A program made the position numbers and the translations under genes. A model generated the notes under the pieces. That model ran no database searches and was not told the origin of the DNA. It saw nothing but the letters and a program-made list of their open reading frames with translations. From NCBI RefSeq assembly GCF_002646595.1, contig NZ_PDUD01000023.1, forward strand, positions 245,913-309,912: a stretch of 64,000 nucleotides of DNA, read 5' to 3'. Shown one piece after another: positions 8,852 through 17,699 of this stretch (positions are counted from its first letter, which is position 1; each line of letters begins with the position of its first letter). This stretch comes from Flavilitoribacter nigricans DSM 23189 = NBRC 102662 (GTDB lineage: Bacteria; Bacteroidota; Bacteroidia; Chitinophagales; Saprospiraceae).

Positions 8852-9424
8852 CTAAACCCAGATTCCAGTTTTTCTTTTTTTGAAGAAGAAATAATCCATT
8901 TTATCCTGATTAATTGGTTTCTTCTCCTGCTCTGAGGTATTAGCTTTCTTCTTTCCCTTTCCAGTTTTGAAGATATGAAAAACATTCGCCTTTTCTAACG
9001 AAACGCCATAATTTGATTTACTTCCCTGCACAAATTCCGGGAAGACTTTATAGACTTCTTCTTTTTCGATTTGCGTTTTTAAATCTCGCTTTTCTTTTTC
9101 CGTCAATTGAGAAACGTCTACATCAACTGCATTTCCGCCAACGTGCGCAAAACCGTCCGTCCTTCCAGCCTGTTTCACGATTTCCGTTTTCCACCATTTT
9201 CTTTGTTTCTCCGTTAGCTTGGTTTGGTCTTTCGGTAAGGTTTTTAGCTCAAATTTCTCTTTGAATCGCCTTTTTATATTGGGATAATTATCTTTGTTCC
9301 TTGGCCGAAGAATGTGGTACAACTGCTTTTCCCAGGTCCGGTTGCTGCTGGTGATCTTGGCGTTATAGGATTTGATTTTTTCTTTAATGTCGCTTAGCAT
9401 AGTATTTTCAATAAGCTGCTTCAA
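8852..9424 (-). CDS. T6SS-locus protein with M15-peptidase-like zinc motif
   Basis: A 190-residue protein without signal peptide or membrane segment, encoded 39 bases upstream of clpV. Residues 92-103 read FAHVGGNAVDVD, which fits the HxxGxAxD zinc-binding motif of M15 peptidases (D-Ala-D-Ala carboxypeptidases, L-Ala-D-Glu endopeptidases), here with H94 and D101. A second possible site, E144 and H150 in LEKANVFHIF, could supply the catalytic acid and third ligand. M15 enzymes cut peptidoglycan stem peptides. In this setting the protein could be a wall-cutting effector or a local cell-wall remodeller for assembly. The fold assignment is inference from the motif. The Lys/Arg-rich ends look non-enzymatic, and no immunity gene is visible beside it. 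Confidence 0.55.
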   Translation of the reverse strand: MKQLIENTMLSDIKEKIKSYNAKITSSNRTWEKQLYHILRPRNKDNYPNIKRRFKEKFELKTLPKDQTKLTEKQRKWWKTEIVKQAGRTDGFAHVGGNAVDVDVSQLTEKEKRDLKTQIEKEEVYKVFPEFVQGSKSNYGVSLEKANVFHIFKTGKGKKKANTSEQEKKPINQDKMDYFFFKKRKTGIWV

Positions 9425-9493
9425 AATTGTCTGATGTAGTCAAATTCAAAAGAATAAACCACATTTTAATAGGAAAAAGTCAATCTGGCTGCC

Positions 9494-10258
9494 TTAATTA
9501 TAATTTATTAAAGCCTCATACTGCTCCAAAAAGTCGTCTTTCACCTTTCTTCCTGCTTTGTTATCACCTTTTACTCTAAAAATAATCTCTCGAATTTGAT
9601 GATCACCGGTTAGGCCTTCATACCATGTCTTAAAACCTTCAATATTTGTACAGGCTACCAGACTACAATCACATTTCAATTCTCCTTTTAAGCATAGCTT
9701 CAAATTAGTATCGCAAGTCTCATATTTTTGCTTTAAATCCTCCAATTCTGTTAAAGCCTCCTGTAATCGCTTACTTAATTCTCCTTCCGTACCTTGTAAA
9801 CTCGCCCTGTTTTTTCGTTCTTTATGAACCATGTCAGAATACCTAACAATCGATTCTTTTAAAAGATATATCCCCGAACTATTAAAATCGTTCTTAGCCA
9901 TTTTCTCAATTTCAATTTTCCTTTTGTTGAACTCATTAATAGAGTCACTAATGGTGTTTTCAATGTCCACTAAATCTTCTGAAATATCAATTTTATCTTC
10001 TCTGATTAATTTAAGTTCTTCTACACGTAGAGAATCAATTACCTTGCGAGCCTCTCCTAAGGCCCTTAATTCCATCATTAGTTCCTGCTGTGAAATTAGC
10101 ATTGTTTCAAAAGAATCACGTTCTATTTGCAATTTATCTGCTCTCGTTTTTTGAACACTATAGTTGTTATAAAACACCCATCCAATTGCTAGTATTCCTA
10201 GCAAATATGCTCCGAGAAGCCGGTAAATTCCCTTTTTGTCGACTGTTTTTTTGTTCAT
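9494..10258 (-). CDS. Single-pass coiled-coil membrane protein, possible TssO
   Basis: A 254-residue protein with a short basic N-terminus and one membrane segment at about residues 12-30 (LLGAYLLGILAIGWVFY). A long coiled-coil follows to about residue 190, then a Cys-rich patch (CDTNLKLCLKGELKCDC) and a small C-terminal region. T6SS subtype iii lacks TssJ/L/M and instead uses TssN, TssO, TssP, TssQ and TssR for the envelope complex. TssO is an inner-membrane protein with one N-terminal span. Topology and position in the cluster fit TssO, but I recognise no diagnostic motif, so the name is tentative. The four clustered cysteines suggest disulfides on the periplasmic side. Confidence 0.55.
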   Translation of the reverse strand: MNKKTVDKKGIYRLLGAYLLGILAIGWVFYNNYSVQKTRADKLQIERDSFETMLISQQELMMELRALGEARKVIDSLRVEELKLIREDKIDISEDLVDIENTISDSINEFNKRKIEIEKMAKNDFNSSGIYLLKESIVRYSDMVHKERKNRASLQGTEGELSKRLQEALTELEDLKQKYETCDTNLKLCLKGELKCDCSLVACTNIEGFKTWYEGLTGDHQIREIIFRVKGDNKAGRKVKDDFLEQYEALINYN

Positions 10259-10429
10259 TTCTTGTGAAAATTATAAGGTTTTCATAATAAAAGAAGTCGT
10301 CAATAACTACATCGTTTATATACGGCAAAATACGAAGCCTTGTGCGAATTGACTCGGTTGTTTAAACTAATACCATTGGTGGTAGTCATATTTGTTGGCT
10401 AAGCTAGTGAAAAGTCATATACTGATCTA

Positions 10430-10800
10430 ATGAAAAAGATCAAGTACCGGAAACTATCTTATATCATATCTCATTGCAACTGACAAAGTGCGTGGATGTC
10501 GAAGTATCGATACAAAATGCTGTACGAGATGGCCGTAGACTAAAAAAAATAATATCAAAACGATTTGCGAATGGAAAAATGTTGAAATTCTGGAACTTAG
10601 TGTTCAACGCGACCATGTGCATATTGTATGTTTCATCTCATCAAAATTGAGCGTGTCCGACTTCATGGGCATATTCAAGGCTAAAACGGCGATTTCCCTG
10701 TTCAAGAGTTTCCTGAATATGAAAAAGAAACCCGATTTAGGCAATCACTCTTAGTCATGGGGGTATTTTGTAAGTAACATATGCATAGCAAGGACAAATT
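10430..10800 (+). pseudogene. Decayed IS200/IS605-family TnpA transposase
   Basis: This stretch of about 370 bases still translates piecewise into the small Y1 transposase of IS200/IS605. It reads MKKIKYRKLSY near the start, WMSKYRYKML, then after a frame change near 10,535 KNVEILELSVQRDHVHIV with the HUH catalytic motif at 10,611-10,622, and finally SWGYFVS. An in-frame TGA near 10,481, the frameshift and a TAG at 10,752-10,754 inactivate it. It is oriented against the T6SS genes and separates the possible tssO from the Rhs immunity gene. A TnpB partner is not visible. Confidence 0.8.
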
Positions 10801-10914
10801 GCTTCCATACATATAATGCCACGAAGGCAAGAAAGGGAGCATGAAAAAGACCGTCAGGATTTTAGGCTCTTTTAAGGTTTTAGCTCATTTTGGGGTTCCC
10901 TTACTCGATGTCAC

Positions 10915-11415
10915 CTACTCTGGGGGCATCGACTCTAATTTGCTAAATATTGCATCCAAATTATTTACAATCTCCTCCAGGTTTACCCTCTTGATTTTAC
11001 AATAGAGCGTTTTTCGTGGATAGCCGACAAGATCTCCAAAAATTAAATCCTTTTTAGGCGTGATAAATTTCCATATGATAAAGATATCCTCCTCATCTCT
11101 AAAAGCTCTTATCAGAAAATCATCAGTAAACGTACCAAAATTCACCTTATTGAATTTTAGCGTTTTTTCTGAAGCAGATTCTTTAAAAAAGTCATCTAGC
11201 TCAACATCTTTAATCCCATTTTTATTTATCGGTGAGGAAAGAATATCTACGAATCCTCCCAATAAGTAGCCTTTTAAATAGATCAAGTCTTCTTCAGTAC
11301 CAAGTTGAAAGTTACATATCCGTAATTTACAATATCCTAATAATGGATCTCTACTAGTAACCGTAACTTCTAATTCAATATTACCATTAGAAATTGTAAA
11401 TTTTTTCTTCGTCAT
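10915..11415 (-). CDS. Putative immunity protein for the Rhs toxin
   Basis: A 166-residue cytoplasmic protein, no signal peptide, that I do not recognise by family. It begins 12 bases after the stop of the Rhs gene on the same strand, exactly where cognate immunity genes of polymorphic toxins sit. It is acidic in the middle (VELDDFFKESASEKTLKF) and rich in beta-strand-forming residues (TISNGNIELEVTVTSRD, DIFIIWKFIT). The inferred role is to bind and neutralise the C-terminal toxin tip in the producer and its kin. Nothing else follows it but the decayed IS200 copy, so no chain of orphan immunity genes is present here. Confidence 0.55.
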   Translation of the reverse strand: MTKKKFTISNGNIELEVTVTSRDPLLGYCKLRICNFQLGTEEDLIYLKGYLLGGFVDILSSPINKNGIKDVELDDFFKESASEKTLKFNKVNFGTFTDDFLIRAFRDEEDIFIIWKFITPKKDLIFGDLVGYPRKTLYCKIKRVNLEEIVNNLDAIFSKLESMPPE

Positions 11416-11427
11416 ATCACATCCTAT

Positions 11428-14400
11428 TTATCGTCTTGTACAATTTCTCTTAATTTCTGTCGGAACATTCTGAGATTTAATTTTTCTTGATTTACCTGCT
11501 TTAGTTTTACCGTTTGTTGAACCATTCCAGTGAAATGGTCCAGTTCCATCTGGTTGACTTGACTGAAATCGGTGATAGGTCGCCTTCTTTCCAGATCCTT
11601 CCTTTGCCCATCGTGTCTTAGGATTATTTGGGTCAGGTACGCTATTCTTAAAAAGTTCTTCATGATTTTCTGGAAGTACGCTTTTATTACTAATATAACT
11701 ATTTGTACTAGGATCATGGTGCCCCGGATTCTCATATGCAGGCAATTCATTAAGACCTAGTGAGTCTACCCAGCAGAGAATGTCTTTTACGTACGAATAG
11801 ATATTAAATTTGCCAGATTTCAACCTTATTGGATCCTGACTCAAATACTCTCCATTTTCCCGGTCATAATAGCGAAATCTATTGTAGTATAGACCAGTCT
11901 CAATATCCTCATACTGTCCCGGAAATCGGAAGGGACAATCTCCACGTTCTCCTACCAAGTTACGCAAATCCCCATAAATATCAGTATTCGCCGCCCAGAT
12001 CAATTCACCCTGTCCATCTACCATCGATGTAGGGGTACCGAGATTGTCGGTGACAATAGCACATTGCTGATTTGCCCCAAACCTTGCCATAGGGGAAAAA
12101 CTTTCCGGTTCAAAAAGCCAGGTAGTCAGTGCTGACGTCATTTCGTTGCCACCTGCGGGCCACTTGACCGAAACAGCATTCCCAACAGACAACGGTAGAT
12201 AGGCCTGTACCGGCGTAAGAAAGTCTTCAGCGGGTTCTATCCATTCGTGTAGGGGCGTATTGCCATCCCATACCCAGCGAGTAGTTTTACCGAGATAGGT
12301 TTTGGCAATTCTTCGGCCCAGTGCATCGTATCTGAAAGCGACTACCTGGCGGTCTGGTCGGGTCACCCGAATCAACATGCCCGCCGCGTCCCAATCATAA
12401 TACCAAGTTTTTCCGGATGGCTCTGTTTTTTGGATAAGATTACCTTCCGGATCGTAGGTGTATTTAGTGCCGTTGGCTTCCAGAAGTTGCCCTGCTTTAC
12501 CGTATTTTCGGTCTGTTCGATCAGGACTTCGAAAGAGGTTACCAACTACGTCAGGCATTCGATATTCCGTGTTGCCATCTTCGTAAGTTGCCGATCTCAG
12601 ATTGCCAAACACGTCATGTTCGTACCGAACGGCATCCCGGTCATTGTGGATGACTTTTTTGAGACGGTCATTTACTTCCCATTCATAGGACCGGCTTCTG
12701 AGAGGTTTTCCAGCCGTAGTTGTTCGCTGCTGCAAGGGACGCCCCAAACGGTCGCGCCGCCATTGGCTGGTGACCTGACCGGGGAGGAAACGCTGCAGTT
12801 CCAGTCCAAAGGCATCCCGTTCAAAGACAGCCTCCCAGCTTTTGCCGGAAGTTTCCGCGAGCACCCGCTCAACATCCCCCATAATGTTACGCTCAAATGA
12901 GATACTGGCACCGAGGGAAGATTCTACGGCAATACGCATTCCCAAGGTATCATATTGGGAATGTACTTCGTAGCCGCCCTGACTTTCTTTGGTCACTTTA
13001 CCGAGCAGATCCCGTTCAAATTGTACAGAAATATTGGAATTACTAGCTTCCATCAATTCTCCGTCAGCCCGGTAGATATAAATTTCTTTTGAATTTTCTT
13101 CATCAGAGTGCGATATGCCGGTCACCCGGTCGGCCAAATCGTATTCATGAGTAGTGATTAGGCCATTGGGTCTTAAGACTTGGGTAATTCGCCCGGCCTC
13201 ATCTCTTTTGTATGCCCTGGTTAGTCCATCAAAGCCGATTTCTTCCCGGACATTGCCATTTTCATCTAACTTAAAACGGTAATAATCGTTCTTTTCATTT
13301 TTGATAGCGATCAACTGTTCTTCCGTGTCGTACCGGAATTCCACCCGCGTTTTGGCTTCAATGCGGGCGCTTAAGCGATTCATGCCTATGTATTCAAAAT
13401 GTACGTCGTAGTGTTGATCTTTCGCCCGGATGACATTGCCTTCCGGGTCATATTCCAGGTATCGCTTGTTGTAATCAGGTTCGTCCACGCGCAAAACTCT
13501 GCCCAATAAATCCAATTTCCGATGTTGATGGTTGTTTTTAACATCGAAACTATCCGTCACTCTGCCCATGAGGTCGTATCCCCAGCGGCTATGATACCCG
13601 TCGGGAGTCCTAACTTGGATAAGATTGTAAGCATTGTCGTATTGAAGCCTGGTAATACCACCCGCAGGATCGACGATTTCGGTAAGTAATTCATTTTCAT
13701 AGTTGTATTGCGTAATACAGCCCAGGGGATCCTCTTTCTCGATCAAGTTACCGCGCTTATCGTAGAGCCATCGCCATTTGCCATCCACAGGGTCGGTGGC
13801 GTTTACCAGAAGATCGTCGTCATTGTATTCCTTTTTGGTTGTTGCTCCATCCGGAGCTATAATCAGCACCTGATTTCCGCGTTCATCGTAACCGTAACGC
13901 GTGGCAATGCCCAATTCGTTAATTTCTGCGGTTACCTGGCAGTCCTTGTCGTAATGCGTATAGCTTGCATTGCCTTTAGGGTCGATAGTTTTATAAACCA
14001 GCCCCATATCATTATAAAAATGAATACTCTTATGGCCAAGCGAGTTTTCTACAATGGTTTGTTTGGCTTCGGTATCATAATATAACTTGTGGTCGTAAAT
14101 GCCGCCGTCCCCCCAGGTTCGGATACAACGAGCTGCTTCATCATTGCCGTCGTATTGAAAATAAAAACTCAATCCATTGCGGTTGGTTTCTTTGACTAAT
14201 AAGTGTTTCTGATATTCGTATACGAAAGGTTGGTCCAATGCATCGAGCGTTTCTACTAAGTTGCCTGGTTCATCGTAACGATATCGAACAATGGGAAAAC
14301 TTTGATCCTCAATTTTTGGATGGGGTGCGTGAATGGCAATGATCCTGCCCATTTCATCGCTATCCACTTTCAGTATTCTCTCTGCACTATCTTTAATTTG

Positions 14401-15639
14401 GGTTAAATGTCCCTTAGAGTTATATGTAAACAGGATGTCGAATCCATTATCGTTTTCAATGCCAGCCAGAAGGAAAATTTCATTTTCGGTAAAGGGCTGT
14501 TTTGTGAACCGAGAATATAAACGGTCCTTATCTCTCAGCGCATATCCCCTTTCATCTCTTAGTAATAATAATTTTTCCTGGCGGTTATAATGCCGTTCTC
14601 CTATTTCTAAGGTTGGGAATACCACTGGCCTTCCATCGGCCATTCTGATGACGATGGTATGGTTTAATTCATCTATCCCCATCGCCAGGTCATAGTTGTG
14701 ATGCCAGCCATGTCCAACCGGACCTTCGTAAGTAGAGGTAGAAAACCAAACCCGTTCCCATTGCAAGGGGATAGGGCCGGGCAATTCAAAATCAACGATA
14801 TCGGTAAAAACTTTACCAGTAGCAATATCAACCGGATGACCGGTAACTCTGCAGATAGCCCGGTGAACCAAATTTCGAATGCCCTTAGGAATTCTGAGCC
14901 GCTTCATTACCGCGGCGGCGGCATTGTGAATGGCATTGGAAACCCCTTGCATTAATTTGCTTGAGCGCAGCTTGGCAAGGCCCATGGCAAAAGCTTTTGC
15001 GGCTAGCGCGCTAATGGAAATAATGGGAGGACCGCCCAAAAAGACTAAAGGGCCTAAGGGAATGGGGAGGACCAGCGAGAGTGGCAAAAAGAATCCAGTT
15101 TGTGCCCCTTTCTTTCTGGGTGGAGCGGGCATGCCCACGCATTGGCAACTCAAAGCAGGTAAAGAAGCATAGGTAAAAGGCTCCTTATCTGCTCGAACAG
15201 TATAGCTGCCCATAAAAGATTCACAGGCATTACCGGGCATCCCTTTTACGAAAGTACCACCGATCGGAAAATGCAAGGGTTTATTAGATCCGATCGTACC
15301 TGCCCGAGCTCTGGGCAGGTGATTGACCCAAACTGTAGAAGGAGCAGATGAATGAAGCCCAGCAGAATCAGCCGCAGCCTTGAGCTTGGCCATACTTTCG
15401 GTAATACTTTCCGGTACAGCCGGCAAGGCTTCACCAATCTTAGCCACAGCTTTGGCAACTCCTTCCATATCCACGCCAAGGGCTCCTACGGCCTTAGCCA
15501 TTAAGTTGTAATCCCCTGAATCGAACAAAAAACCAATAAAAGGGTGTGGGATCGGTACAGGGGGTACAGGTCCAGGCGGCTGGATGATGTGAATATCAAT
15601 GCCGATAATAATGTCCAGATGTTTTGAGGCGGGCATCAT
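11428..15639 (-). CDS. Rhs-family T6SS effector with PAAR-like N-terminus and C-terminal toxin tip
   Basis: A 1,403-residue Rhs polymorphic toxin. Residues 1-40 (MMPASKHLDI...PIPHPFIG) and about 98-170 (APSTVWVNHLPRARAGTIG) form a PAAR-like cap that should sit on VgrG. A hydrophobic stretch at about 183-222 could help cross the target membrane. A DUF6531-type segment begins near 264 (VTGHPVDIATGKVFTDIVDF). YD repeats then run to the Rhs core end (GQYEDIETGLYYNRFRYYDR, DPIRLKSG, DSLGL). The last 107 residues are the variable tip, with ENPGHHDP, YHRF and FHWNGST motifs. I cannot name the tip's activity; a nuclease is plausible. The start overlaps the upstream TPR gene by 4 bases, and an immunity gene follows. 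Confidence 0.9.
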   Translation of the reverse strand: MMPASKHLDIIIGIDIHIIQPPGPVPPVPIPHPFIGFLFDSGDYNLMAKAVGALGVDMEGVAKAVAKIGEALPAVPESITESMAKLKAAADSAGLHSSAPSTVWVNHLPRARAGTIGSNKPLHFPIGGTFVKGMPGNACESFMGSYTVRADKEPFTYASLPALSCQCVGMPAPPRKKGAQTGFFLPLSLVLPIPLGPLVFLGGPPIISISALAAKAFAMGLAKLRSSKLMQGVSNAIHNAAAAVMKRLRIPKGIRNLVHRAICRVTGHPVDIATGKVFTDIVDFELPGPIPLQWERVWFSTSTYEGPVGHGWHHNYDLAMGIDELNHTIVIRMADGRPVVFPTLEIGERHYNRQEKLLLLRDERGYALRDKDRLYSRFTKQPFTENEIFLLAGIENDNGFDILFTYNSKGHLTQIKDSAERILKVDSDEMGRIIAIHAPHPKIEDQSFPIVRYRYDEPGNLVETLDALDQPFVYEYQKHLLVKETNRNGLSFYFQYDGNDEAARCIRTWGDGGIYDHKLYYDTEAKQTIVENSLGHKSIHFYNDMGLVYKTIDPKGNASYTHYDKDCQVTAEINELGIATRYGYDERGNQVLIIAPDGATTKKEYNDDDLLVNATDPVDGKWRWLYDKRGNLIEKEDPLGCITQYNYENELLTEIVDPAGGITRLQYDNAYNLIQVRTPDGYHSRWGYDLMGRVTDSFDVKNNHQHRKLDLLGRVLRVDEPDYNKRYLEYDPEGNVIRAKDQHYDVHFEYIGMNRLSARIEAKTRVEFRYDTEEQLIAIKNEKNDYYRFKLDENGNVREEIGFDGLTRAYKRDEAGRITQVLRPNGLITTHEYDLADRVTGISHSDEENSKEIYIYRADGELMEASNSNISVQFERDLLGKVTKESQGGYEVHSQYDTLGMRIAVESSLGASISFERNIMGDVERVLAETSGKSWEAVFERDAFGLELQRFLPGQVTSQWRRDRLGRPLQQRTTTAGKPLRSRSYEWEVNDRLKKVIHNDRDAVRYEHDVFGNLRSATYEDGNTEYRMPDVVGNLFRSPDRTDRKYGKAGQLLEANGTKYTYDPEGNLIQKTEPSGKTWYYDWDAAGMLIRVTRPDRQVVAFRYDALGRRIAKTYLGKTTRWVWDGNTPLHEWIEPAEDFLTPVQAYLPLSVGNAVSVKWPAGGNEMTSALTTWLFEPESFSPMARFGANQQCAIVTDNLGTPTSMVDGQGELIWAANTDIYGDLRNLVGERGDCPFRFPGQYEDIETGLYYNRFRYYDRENGEYLSQDPIRLKSGKFNIYSYVKDILCWVDSLGLNELPAYENPGHHDPSTNSYISNKSVLPENHEELFKNSVPDPNNPKTRWAKEGSGKKATYHRFQSSQPDGTGPFHWNGSTNGKTKAGKSRKIKSQNVPTEIKRNCTRR

Positions 15640-17033
15640 GCCACTTCACTTTTATTATTGACCAGTTTGCTTTCCCAGTTTTCTCCCATAATTTGAGTAA
15701 GCTTTTTTCTTATTTTCAACTCATCCTGATAAGTGCCTTTTAGTTCCGGATTCAAGTCTATCAGTGCTTTGCCGATGTAAGGCAAGGTAGAATCTTGCCG
15801 CTGTTCGAAAGGTAATAAACCTCCAAATTCCAATGCCTTTTCGTAGCATTTATTGGAAATATCATATTCCTTTAATCGCATTTTACAGTAGCCCATCATA
15901 CGCCAGGCTTCCATCAGATTGTAAATCTTAGTAGGATTAGCGGTTGGCAAGTCTTCCGGTACATTCTCGGGTAATTGTTCAATTAAGTTATCCGGCAATT
16001 CTTCACCCACTTCTGTTACTTTTTTGTAGAGCAGATAACCCGCTTCATAATCATTGACGCTTTTATCCGGAGAAACGAAAACGGAGGCTTTTGCAAACAG
16101 AGCTTGTGTTAAAAGCTGTAGCCCCATTGCTTGTTTCGTTCTGTACATATTTTCTGCTACCATGCAAGCGGTATCATAAGCTTCGAGCGTCCTATCGTAT
16201 CTTCTTTTCCCAATCCAACCTGCAGCTAAGGTAAAATAAACAGCTACCTGGAGATGTTGAGCATCTTCAATTTGTTTAACAAGATCCAGGCAAATCACCG
16301 ACTGCTTCTCTGCTTTCTCCATTTGTCCCTTACCGACCATTTGTGTTAAATCAATAAAAGCCATTTGGAATTTAACGCCGGGATGGCTAAGATCGCCTGC
16401 TGCCGCTACTTCCTTCATAGCGCCGGTCATGTCCAATTCTGGTTGAATGACGCAAACTTCAGTAGGGTATCTTTTGAGTAAATTTTTAAATTTAGATTTA
16501 CCATCATCAACAACTTCCGTCACCATCAAACGAACATTAGCAGGAATTCCAATTTTTAAACATTCTATTAGCCATGCCTCCCAAATTGAGGGGCGAACAA
16601 ACTCGGAGGGTGCAAGGTAAGCAACCAAAGTTGAAGAAATATTGAGATCCTGGGCAAGCCAGTAGAAATTGTCGAGGAAATATTTTGAGGAAGAATTCCT
16701 ATGATTCCAAGGTTGCGGTTCCCATTTAATGTCTAATGCTTCATTGCGAGCTTCTTCCCGATAACTATGGATTTGCTCACGAAGTTCCGCTACTAAATCC
16801 TTCCCATAATCATCAATTAACTTTAAAGGGCAGGAAAACCGAAAAAAAATGTCAGTAGTCTTACCTTGGACAGAGGCCTCAGCACGATAAAAAGACTCTA
16901 TCATTTGCAGCTCTTCTGGCTCAATGAGCCAAATACAAGTTCGTGCATCGGGGCGACTAATAAAATCCTTCCAATGTTCTACTAATTGCTCATAACGCTG
17001 AGCGATTGGGATATTTGGATTAAATTTTGGCAA
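15636..17033 (-). CDS. TPR protein, probable adaptor/chaperone for the Rhs effector
   Basis: A 465-residue soluble protein. The N-terminal about 200 residues are unrecognised (CIWLIEPEELQMIESFYRAE, FRFSCPLKLIDDYGKDLV). The C-terminal half has helical repeats of TPR type (HLQVAVYFTLAAGWIGKRRY, MMGYCKMRLKEYDISNKCYE). Its stop overlaps the Rhs start in an ATGA, so the two are made together. Rhs and PAAR effectors of proteobacteria need dedicated adaptors (Eag/DUF1795, Tap/DUF4123), usually encoded next door. None of those families is present here, so this protein is a good candidate for the Bacteroidetes counterpart. It is the first gene of the minus-strand T6SS block. The function is inferred from context. 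Confidence 0.6.
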   Translation of the reverse strand: MPKFNPNIPIAQRYEQLVEHWKDFISRPDARTCIWLIEPEELQMIESFYRAEASVQGKTTDIFFRFSCPLKLIDDYGKDLVAELREQIHSYREEARNEALDIKWEPQPWNHRNSSSKYFLDNFYWLAQDLNISSTLVAYLAPSEFVRPSIWEAWLIECLKIGIPANVRLMVTEVVDDGKSKFKNLLKRYPTEVCVIQPELDMTGAMKEVAAAGDLSHPGVKFQMAFIDLTQMVGKGQMEKAEKQSVICLDLVKQIEDAQHLQVAVYFTLAAGWIGKRRYDRTLEAYDTACMVAENMYRTKQAMGLQLLTQALFAKASVFVSPDKSVNDYEAGYLLYKKVTEVGEELPDNLIEQLPENVPEDLPTANPTKIYNLMEAWRMMGYCKMRLKEYDISNKCYEKALEFGGLLPFEQRQDSTLPYIGKALIDLNPELKGTYQDELKIRKKLTQIMGENWESKLVNNKSEVA

Positions 17034-17542
17034 TAGTCAAGGATTTGAGAAAAAATTTTGACTAAAATACGGAAATTTAGTAAAAGGTATGTGAAATCTT
17101 ACGTCCTAGGTCAAGAATTGGATCCGTGAAAATGCCTTCGACAATAATATTGGTTCTGGAATAACCATGCTCGCAAGCTTTAATCCAATGAGCTTCAAAA
17201 AAATCATCACCATATGTGCTATTGCACTATCTTCTCAAGATATCATATAAATATGTTAACAATAGTGAATGGGAAACTAAGGTAATGTTAACAAAGAGCA
17301 TCTTAAAATAAATGGTCAAAAAGTGAACGAAAATTAGAATGTGAGAGGTTTGCCTTTGATATAAAAAAGAAAGAATGAATGATTTATGACCAATTTTTCA
17401 AAAGTTTTCATTCTAATTGGACACTCCCTCCGGAAGTGGTACGGAAAGCAGATAAAATATTTAGAATTCCAATTGTAAAAGATCTCTTCGCTGATCTCAT
17501 GCTTGCGGCCTATTCCCTTGACCGGTATTCTGTACGCTTCCC
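17034..17542. other. AT-rich border region of the T6SS block
   Basis: About 500 bases with no gene. It should contain the promoter for the TPR-Rhs-immunity transcript. A stretch near 17,410-17,430 (CATTCTAATTGGACACTCCC) resembles a transposon end and lies just beyond the transposase remnant described next. Confidence 0.4.
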
Positions 17543-17632
17543 CTAAACCGCAACCCTTAAAAAGAAAAGCCTCAGATTTTGTAATTCAAGTTCATCCGGG
17601 GCTTTATAGCTGATCGAGCTATGCGACTTCCC
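17543..17632 (-). pseudogene. C-terminal scrap of a DDE (IS3/IS481-type) transposase
   Basis: On the minus strand these 90 bases read GKSHSSISYKAPDELELQ and then run to a stop. This is the familiar RPHSSLGYKTPxE ending of IS3 and IS481 family integrase-type transposases. Nothing of the catalytic core remains upstream; a terminator for the methyltransferase gene adjoins it. It marks the right border of the AT-rich T6SS region. Confidence 0.65.
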
Positions 17633-17642
17633 CAAAAACAAA

Positions 17643-17678
17643 AAATCACAAGCCGCATACTTAAGCAACTTGTGATTT
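17643..17678 (-). terminator. Rho-independent terminator of the methyltransferase transcript
   Basis: AAATCACAAG and CTTGTGATTT form a perfect 10-bp stem around a 16-base loop. Read on the minus strand the stem runs into TTTTTTGTTTTT. It lies about 20 bases after the methyltransferase stop codon. Confidence 0.75.
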
Positions 17679-17699
17679 CCAAAAAGTGGAGAAGATATA

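Noticed and set aside
11424..11750. Alternative frame over the Rhs C-terminus as a frameshifted toxin end
   Set aside because: The main Rhs frame runs smoothly through FHWNGST to a natural stop 12 bases before the immunity gene, so no frameshift is needed.
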